Below, piece by piece: positions 59,035 to 64,000 of a stretch of 64,000 bases of DNA. Each line of letters opens with the position of its first letter. Position 1 is the first letter of the stretch. The DNA is taken from assembly GCA_964607705.1 (NCBI GenBank), contig CAZSLI010000009.1:1-64000 (forward strand). The letters run 5' to 3'. The notes beneath the pieces were generated by a model. The model worked only from the letters and a program-made list of their open reading frames with translations. It ran no database searches and had not been told where the DNA came from. The stretch is from CAZSLI01 sp964607705 (lineage in GTDB: Bacteria > Actinomycetota > Coriobacteriia > Anaerosomatales > PHET01). The position numbers were made by a program, and so were the translations under genes.

Positions 59035-59996
59035 GCGAGGGTATCCGTCGGTACGGCATCCAGCTCGCCCTCGTCGCGGTCGCGGTCGTATGGGGCGCGA
59101 CCTTCGTCATGGTCAAGGACGCCGTCGAGGCGTATCCGCTGTACTCGTTTCTCGGCTGGCGCTTCGCGATAGCCGTGGCGGCGTTCGTCATCCTGTTCCC
59201 TCGTTGCCTCAAGCGGCTCACGCCCGGCGTGATAGGGGTGGGCCTGCTCGCCGGTGCGCTGATGTGCGCCGGCTACATCTTCCAGACCTGGGGCCTTCAG
59301 GCGACGAGTGCCAGCAAGGCGGCGTTCATCACCGGCATGTTCGTTGTGATCACGCCCGCAATGCAGGCCGTGCTCCTGCGCCAGGCGCCTCATAAGGCGA
59401 CCATCTTCGGAGTGGGCCTGGCGGTAGTGGGGCTGTGGCTGCTCTCGGGCGCCTCGGCGGGGGGCTGGAGTGTCGGCGACACGCGGGTGCTGCTTTGCGC
59501 GATCGCCTATTCCGCACACATGATCGTGCTCGGAAGCCTCGGACGCCGCCATGACGTGCTCGCGCTCACGTTCGTGCAGCTGCTCACGACCGCCGTCGTC
59601 TGCGGGGGCATCGCCCTGGCGACCGAGCCTCGACAGCTGCCGCCCACGGCTGAGGTCTGGGTCGCGTTGCTCGTGACCGGCGTCCTTGCGTCGGCAGTCG
59701 CCTTCGCCGTACAGACGTACGCGCAGCAACACATCCCGCCCGCAAGGACGGCACTGATCCTGATCACCGAGCCGGCGTTCGGCGGCTTCTTCGGCTGGCT
59801 TGCCGGCGAGATGCTGGGGGTGCGAGGTCTCGCTGGTGCGCTTATGATCCTCGGCGGCATGATCACCGCTGAGGTTGTGGGCGCGGCTGCCGCGGCCGAC
59901 GAGCACGTGGTCCTGGAGCCCGCGCTCGAAGGTCCGTCGGTGCCGCTGGTGGAGCAGGTCGACACGTCCGAAAGCACGGCGAGTGGGGTCTCGTAG
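59031..59996 (+). CDS. EamA/DMT-family permease
   Basis: A 321-residue polytopic protein with about ten hydrophobic helices in two EamA repeats (VAVVWGATFVMVKDAVEAYPLYSFLGWRFAIA and the second repeat ending TALILITEPAFGGFFGWLAGEML). The cargo of such drug/metabolite exporters cannot be predicted here. GTG 59031 overlaps the rsfS stop by 4 nt. The tail of about 35 residues is hydrophilic. Confidence 0.9.
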   Translation: MSEGIRRYGIQLALVAVAVVWGATFVMVKDAVEAYPLYSFLGWRFAIAVAAFVILFPRCLKRLTPGVIGVGLLAGALMCAGYIFQTWGLQATSASKAAFITGMFVVITPAMQAVLLRQAPHKATIFGVGLAVVGLWLLSGASAGGWSVGDTRVLLCAIAYSAHMIVLGSLGRRHDVLALTFVQLLTTAVVCGGIALATEPRQLPPTAEVWVALLVTGVLASAVAFAVQTYAQQHIPPARTALILITEPAFGGFFGWLAGEMLGVRGLAGALMILGGMITAEVVGAAAAADEHVVLEPALEGPSVPLVEQVDTSESTASGVS

Positions 59997-60025
59997 GGGT
60001 TGTCGCGCGTAGCCGAAGAGTGCGC

Positions 60026-60053
60026 TTGACCGCGTTCGAGCCGCTGGTATACT
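60026..60053 (+). promoter_or_regulatory. tRNA-Ala promoter
   Basis: TTGACC (60026-60031) and TATACT (60048-60053) with 16-nt spacing and an extended TGG before the -10, about 31 nt upstream of the tRNA. The best promoter in the window. Confidence 0.75.
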
Positions 60054-60084
60054 ACCGCTTGCCGCTCAGGCGGCGCCCAGATGT

Positions 60085-60160
60085 GGGGCCTTAGCTCAGC
60101 TGGGAGAGCGTCTGGCTGGCAGCCAGAAGGTCAGGGGTTCGATCCCCCTAGGCTCCACCA
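60085..60160 (+). tRNA. tRNA-Ala (anticodon GGC)
   Basis: A 76-nt cloverleaf with encoded CCA. Acceptor GGGGCCT pairs with AGGCTCC, including the G3-U70 wobble that defines alanine tRNAs. The anticodon stem TCTGG/CCAGA carries loop CTGGCAG, anticodon GGC, and the T arm is AGGGG-TTCGATC-CCCCT. Reads GCC/GCT codons. Confidence 0.97.
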
Positions 60161-60170
60161 AGGAAATGAC

Positions 60171-60203
60171 GACACCCGCCGATGACGGCGGGTGTCTTTT
60201 CTT
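60171..60203 (+). terminator. Terminator after tRNA-Ala
   Basis: A perfect 10-bp stem (60171-60180 with 60187-60196) with a 6-nt loop is followed by TTTTCTTT, 10 nt after the tRNA. Confidence 0.92.
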
Positions 60204-60286
60204 TGCGTGCGGTTAGTCGCAACTGTTACAATCCCAGTTGCATTCGGGACCGTGGGGGACCCGTTGACCATGCCGTTGGGGGACCT

Positions 60287-60493
60287 TTGGAACAGCCGTT
60301 CTTCGGACCGGACATGTTCGTGCCGCTGGTCGGCGCGACGATATGGGTGATGGTCGCTCCGTTGCTCGTACTCGCCTCGGACCCGCGTCTCCGACGGCGC
60401 AACCCCGATCACTTCGCGCGGCTTGTGCGCATCAGTCGTACGTGGGGCATTCTCGCTTGTTTCCTCGGCTTCGTGATCGCGCGTCTCCTCTAA
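60287..60493 (+). CDS. Small two-helix membrane protein
   Basis: A 68-residue hypothetical protein with hydrophobic segments at about residues 10-31 and 51-67 and a basic loop between (DPRLRRRNPDHFARLVRISR). TTG 60287 with GGGGGA just upstream is the proposed start; ATG 60314 would give 59 residues. I recognise no family. It converges on the lactate dehydrogenase gene and their stops overlap by 4 nt. Confidence 0.5.
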   Translation: MEQPFFGPDMFVPLVGATIWVMVAPLLVLASDPRLRRRNPDHFARLVRISRTWGILACFLGFVIARLL

Positions 60494-61452
60494 CTCCTGC
60501 TCGTTCCTTGTGCTGCGTGGGCCTCGGCGACGGCGGCTTTCACCGTCCGCGCGCTGTTCGCGAGCGCTTCCTCCTCGGCCGGCTCTAGTTGCGGCATGAA
60601 CGTGTCGAGCACGCCCGAGCCGCCCACGAGCCGAGGCAGGGAGACGGTCACGTCACTCACCCCGGCGACATCCGGGGTGGGGGCGCACACGGTCAGGACG
60701 CTGCGCCGGTCGCTCAGTACCGTGTCCACGATGCGGGCGAGCGCCGCACCGACTCCGTAGTACGTCGCGTTCTTGCCCTCGATGATGCGGTAGGCGGCGT
60801 TGCGGACGGCGTCGTCCACCTCGGCTCGATCCTGGTCATCGAGTTCGTCGCCGTGGTCGCGGCAGAACTCCTCGAGCGGCATACCTGCGACCGTCATCGT
60901 CGACCAGGCGAGGACCTCGCTGTCGCCGTGCTCGCCGAGGACGTAGCCGTGCACGTGCTGAGCGTCGATGCCGATGCGGTTCGCGATCAGCGCGCGGTAG
61001 CGCGCTGTGTCGAGCGTCGTGCCACTGCCGAAGACGCGCCCAGCCGGCGCGCCCGACTCGCGCGCGATCTCATCGGCGATGTGCGTCATGACATCGACCG
61101 GGTTCGAGGCCACCACGAGCGTCGCACCGGGCGCGTTCGTGAGGACCGCAGGTATGACCTCCGCAAAGACTGCGGCGTTCCGGCCGAGGACGTCCATGCG
61201 GCTCTCGCCGGGCCGCTGCCCGACTCCGGCCGCCACGATGACCACACCTGCGCCGTCCAGTGCCTCGTAGCCGCCCGACGTGACCCGCAACGGGTTCGAG
61301 AAGGGGACCGCGTGCGATATGTCGGCCGCCTCGGCCTTGGCCCGCTCCTCGAATTTGTCCACCAAGACGATCTGCCGACCCACGCCCTGCATCAGGCATG
61401 CGAAGGCGGCGGTCGACCCCACCAGGCCTGCTCCGACGATGCCGACCTTCAT
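60490..61452 (-). CDS. ldh: L-lactate dehydrogenase
   Basis: NAD-dependent interconversion of lactate and pyruvate. A 320-residue protein from ATG 61452 (ATG 61458 adds Met-Ala). The NAD motif is VGIVGAGLVGSTAA. The specificity loop GQRPGESRMD has Gln where malate dehydrogenases have Arg, favouring lactate, and the active-site His is in GEHGDSE with Arg in LDTARYR. The GGGAG ribosome site is 8 nt from 61452. It is divergent from leuS. Confidence 0.88.
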   Translation of the reverse strand: MKVGIVGAGLVGSTAAFACLMQGVGRQIVLVDKFEERAKAEAADISHAVPFSNPLRVTSGGYEALDGAGVVIVAAGVGQRPGESRMDVLGRNAAVFAEVIPAVLTNAPGATLVVASNPVDVMTHIADEIARESGAPAGRVFGSGTTLDTARYRALIANRIGIDAQHVHGYVLGEHGDSEVLAWSTMTVAGMPLEEFCRDHGDELDDQDRAEVDDAVRNAAYRIIEGKNATYYGVGAALARIVDTVLSDRRSVLTVCAPTPDVAGVSDVTVSLPRLVGGSGVLDTFMPQLEPAEEEALANSARTVKAAVAEAHAAQGTSRS

Positions 61453-61580
61453 AGCCATCGCTCCCTTCGCCTAGACCTCTCGGTTCGTTCCCGCGCCGAA
61501 GCCGAGCGAAGCGGCGGCTCCTCGGCTAGAATCTTTCGGTACCGCACAGACCGGGAGACGCGCCGAGGAGGCCCTTACCC

Positions 61581-64000
61581 GTGGCAGATTCCAAGTACGA
61601 ACCGCTCCGCATCGAAGAGAAGTGGCAGGCTGCGTGGGAACGTGAAGGCCTGTACCACGCCACCGAGGACCCCACAAAGCCCAAGAAGTACGTGCTCGAG
61701 ATGTTCCCGTACCCGTCGGGAGACATCCACATGGGCCACGTGCGCAACTACACCATCGGCGACGTGATCGCGCGCCAGGCATCCATGAACGGCTTCTCGG
61801 TGCTCCATCCCATCGGCTGGGACGCGTTCGGCCTGCCTGCCGAGAACGCCGCCATCAAGAGCAATTCCCACCCGGCGACGTGGACCTACGCCAACATCGA
61901 GAAGCAGCGTGCGAGCTTCAAGCGCATGGGCTTTAGTTACGACTGGGACCGTGACGTGGTCACGTGCGACGAAGACTACTACCGCTGGGGCCAGTGGATC
62001 TTCGTGAAGTTCTGGGACAAGGGGCTCGTCGAGCGCAAGAGCTCGCCGGTCAACTGGTGTCCGAGCTGCATGACGGTGTTGGCTAACGAGCAGGTCCTCG
62101 GCGAGGGCGTGTGCTGGCGCTGCAAGAGCGTCGTGGAGAAGCGCGAGCTCGAGCAGTGGTACTTCAAGATCACCGAGTACGCCCAGGAGCTGCTCGACGA
62201 CCTCGACAAGCTTCCCGGATGGCCTGAGCGCGTCAAGACGATGCAGGCCAACTGGATAGGACGCAGCGAGGGCGCCGAGGTGGAGTTCGAGCTGTGCGAC
62301 GCCGAGGGCGAGCCGAGCGGCGAGCGGATGACGGTCTTCACGACCCGGCCGGACACCCTCTTCGGCTGCTCGTTCTTCCTGCTCGCGCCGGAACACCCGA
62401 GGGTGCGCGAGTTCGTCGAGGGAACCGAGTACGAGGCCGAGGTCATGGCTGTCGTTGAGAAGGCGTCACGCGAGACGGCCGTGGAGCGACAGTTGGGGGA
62501 GCGCGAGAAGAACGGCGCTTTCACGGGCCGCTACGTGGTGAACCCGGTCAACGGCGAGAAGGTGCCCGTCTGGGTGAGTGACTACGTCCTGATGGACTAC
62601 GGGACCGGCGCCGTGATGGCGGTGCCCTCCGGCGACCAGCGCGACTTCGAGTTCGCCCGCAAGTATGGGCTGCCCATCCCGCCGGTCGTGGTGGCTGATG
62701 GCGACGAGCTCCTCGGCGAGCTGGCCGGTGTGGCCGAGCGCGTACGCACAGAGGTGCCGTGGGCCGAGGCGTACGCCGGCGAGGGCGTGATGGTGCAGTC
62801 GGGCGCGTTCACGGGGATGCGCGGCGGCAAGGCCAGCGAGGGCATGCGTGCGGTCACTGAGTGGCTTCTCGAGCGAGACCTCGGCCGGTTCTCTATCAAC
62901 TTCCGTCTGCGTGACTGGCTCATCAGCCGTCAGCGCTACTGGGGCAACCCGATCCCGGCGATCCACTGCCCGTCGTGCGGCCTGGTGCCGGTTCCTGAGG
63001 ACCAGCTGCCGGTGAAGATGCCGATGGACGTCGACGTCACAAAGGGCCAGACTCTCGCCGATATCCCCGAGTTCTACGAGACGACCTGCCCGAAGTGCGG
63101 TGGAGCTGCTCGGCGCGAGACCGACACGATGGATACGTTCACGTGCTCGTCCTGGTACTACCTGCGCTACGCCGACGCCCGCAACGACGCGATGCCGTTC
63201 TCGCGTGAGAACGCGGACTACTGGCTGCCGGCCGACCAGTACATCGGCGGTATCGAGCACGCTATCCTGCACCTGCTCTATTCGAGGTTCTTCACCAAGG
63301 TGCTGCGGGACCTGGGCATGCTCGGGTTCGACGAGCCGTTCACGAACCTGCTCACCCAGGGGATGGTCAAGCTCGACGGCCAGACGATGTCGAAGTCCAA
63401 AGGCAATGTGGTTGCACCTGAGGACATGATCGCGCAATACGGCTGTGACGCCCTGCGCGCCTACATCCTATTCATGGCACCGCCCGACAAGGACCTCGAC
63501 TGGAGTTACGAGGGGCTTGACGGCATGTACCGTTGGCTCGGTCGCGTGTGGCGGTTCGTGGCGGATGCTGCCGAGGCGTCGGCTGCCGGCTGCGGCGTAG
63601 CGGCTGCGGCCGACGACGCTGCAAAGACGCTCCACCGCGAGATGCACCGTGTCATCGGCAAGGTGACCGCGGACGTCGAGCGGTTCCAGTTCAACACTGC
63701 CATCGCGGCGATGATGGAGCTGACGAACGCCGCGTACGACTACCGCAAGGCCGGGGTCGCCGAGCAGCGCGATGTCGCCTTGCAGCGTTCGGTCGCCGAG
63801 ACGCTCACGCTCTTGCTGGCGCCCTTCACGCCTCACATGAGTGAGGAGCTGTGGCGCGGGGTCCTCGGCAAGAATGCGTCGGTGCACCTCGAGTCGTGGC
63901 CCGCATTCGACGCGAGCGCCGCGACCGCGGACGAGGTCGAGCTCGCTGTGCAGGTCAACGGAAAGGTGCGGGGCAAGATCACCGTTCCGCGGGAGGCCGC
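61581..64000 (+). CDS. leuS: Leucyl-tRNA synthetase, 3' end outside window
   Basis: Class I aminoacyl-tRNA synthetase charging tRNA-Leu. The frame runs from GTG 61581 (GAGGAGG 9 nt upstream) through the window end, 806 codons so far of about 820-870. The HIGH-type motif is HMGH in FPYPSGDIHMGHVRNY, the zinc-type cysteines are in WCPSCMTVLANEQV and CWRC, the editing domain has TTRPDTLFG and AVPSGDQRDFEFA, and the KMSKS-type motif is TMSKSKGNVV. Only the C-terminal end is missing. No T-box leader is visible in the short upstream region. Confidence 0.97.
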   Translation, partial: MADSKYEPLRIEEKWQAAWEREGLYHATEDPTKPKKYVLEMFPYPSGDIHMGHVRNYTIGDVIARQASMNGFSVLHPIGWDAFGLPAENAAIKSNSHPATWTYANIEKQRASFKRMGFSYDWDRDVVTCDEDYYRWGQWIFVKFWDKGLVERKSSPVNWCPSCMTVLANEQVLGEGVCWRCKSVVEKRELEQWYFKITEYAQELLDDLDKLPGWPERVKTMQANWIGRSEGAEVEFELCDAEGEPSGERMTVFTTRPDTLFGCSFFLLAPEHPRVREFVEGTEYEAEVMAVVEKASRETAVERQLGEREKNGAFTGRYVVNPVNGEKVPVWVSDYVLMDYGTGAVMAVPSGDQRDFEFARKYGLPIPPVVVADGDELLGELAGVAERVRTEVPWAEAYAGEGVMVQSGAFTGMRGGKASEGMRAVTEWLLERDLGRFSINFRLRDWLISRQRYWGNPIPAIHCPSCGLVPVPEDQLPVKMPMDVDVTKGQTLADIPEFYETTCPKCGGAARRETDTMDTFTCSSWYYLRYADARNDAMPFSRENADYWLPADQYIGGIEHAILHLLYSRFFTKVLRDLGMLGFDEPFTNLLTQGMVKLDGQTMSKSKGNVVAPEDMIAQYGCDALRAYILFMAPPDKDLDWSYEGLDGMYRWLGRVWRFVADAAEASAAGCGVAAAADDAAKTLHREMHRVIGKVTADVERFQFNTAIAAMMELTNAAYDYRKAGVAEQRDVALQRSVAETLTLLLAPFTPHMSEELWRGVLGKNASVHLESWPAFDASAATADEVELAVQVNGKVRGKITVPREA

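Noticed and set aside
61459..61580. A T-box leader for leuS
   Set aside because: Only about 120 nt are available and no T-box core or antiterminator sequence is present.
1..64000. CRISPR arrays, insertion sequences, prophage or integrated elements
   Set aside because: I saw no regular spaced repeats, transposase, integrase or tRNA-flanking direct repeats; both tRNA genes are followed by ordinary terminators and housekeeping genes.

Overview
The window is about 64 kb of high-GC chromosomal DNA, densely packed with core genes on both strands. It has no insertion sequences, prophage genes or CRISPR arrays that I can see. Gene content suggests an anaerobic or facultative member of the Actinomycetota, probably near Coriobacteriia/Anaerosomatales-type lineages. 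This is inference: it rests on coproporphyrin-type haem genes, mreBCD-mrdA-rodA, the order of the rng-rplU-rpmA-obg-proBA-nadD-yqeK-rsfS block, frequent GTG/TTG starts and two [NiFe]-family hydrogenases. No rRNA is present to fix the taxonomy.

Layout. 1-1.7 kb: 3' part of acetyl-CoA synthetase. 1.8-7 kb: haem genes hemE, hemH and two tandem hemY/cgoX copies. 7-9.9 kb: an inositol-monophosphatase-family gene and transketolase, divergent. 9.9-15.6 kb (minus strand): hydrogenase maturation protease, HemN-like radical SAM protein, then a membrane-bound uptake hydrogenase operon (small subunit, large subunit, cytochrome b). 15.6-16.06 kb: a long non-coding, hairpin-rich leader region. 16-23 kb: small proteins, a HAD phosphatase, a 1044-residue FAD/Fe-S oxidoreductase with a methionine-rich tail, a Crp-family regulator, a b5-like protein and an rRNA methyltransferase. 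23-31 kb: a receiver-PilT fusion, OsmC, a glycosyltransferase/LmbE/BshC-like cluster, two tandem ferredoxins, PlsY and a diacylglycerol-kinase-like protein. 31-36 kb: tRNA-Arg, an EF-G-like GTPase, a cyclophilin lipoprotein, a TPR protein and Ndk. 36-40 kb: a four-gene cytosolic NAD(P)-linked group 3 hydrogenase. 40-52 kb: radC, the rod-shape elongasome, a radical SAM pair and RNase G. 52-60 kb: ribosomal proteins L21/L27, ObgE, proline and NAD biosynthesis, YqeK, a LytR-C protein, RsfS, a DMT permease and tRNA-Ala. 60-64 kb: L-lactate dehydrogenase and the 5' part of leuS.

The main discovery is in the uptake hydrogenase. The large-subunit reading frame appears to stop at a TGA, but that TGA lies exactly where the first cysteine of the conserved C-terminal DPCxxC motif belongs. 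Reading it as selenocysteine gives D-P-U-I-G-C-G-V-H plus 20 more residues, ending at a TAG that directly abuts the ATG of the cytochrome gene. A stable hairpin follows the TGA at bacterial SECIS distance. The small subunit has a cysteine where standard [NiFe] enzymes have the proline that gives a [3Fe-4S] medial cluster. Together these identify a [NiFeSe] hydrogenase that automatic annotation would truncate.

The second, soluble hydrogenase is a contrast. It has an ordinary cysteine, ends exactly at the histidine normally exposed by proteolysis, and has Asp instead of Cys at a proximal-cluster position. The uptake enzyme probably feeds electrons from H2 into the membrane through its cytochrome b, while the soluble enzyme exchanges H2 with NAD(P)H.
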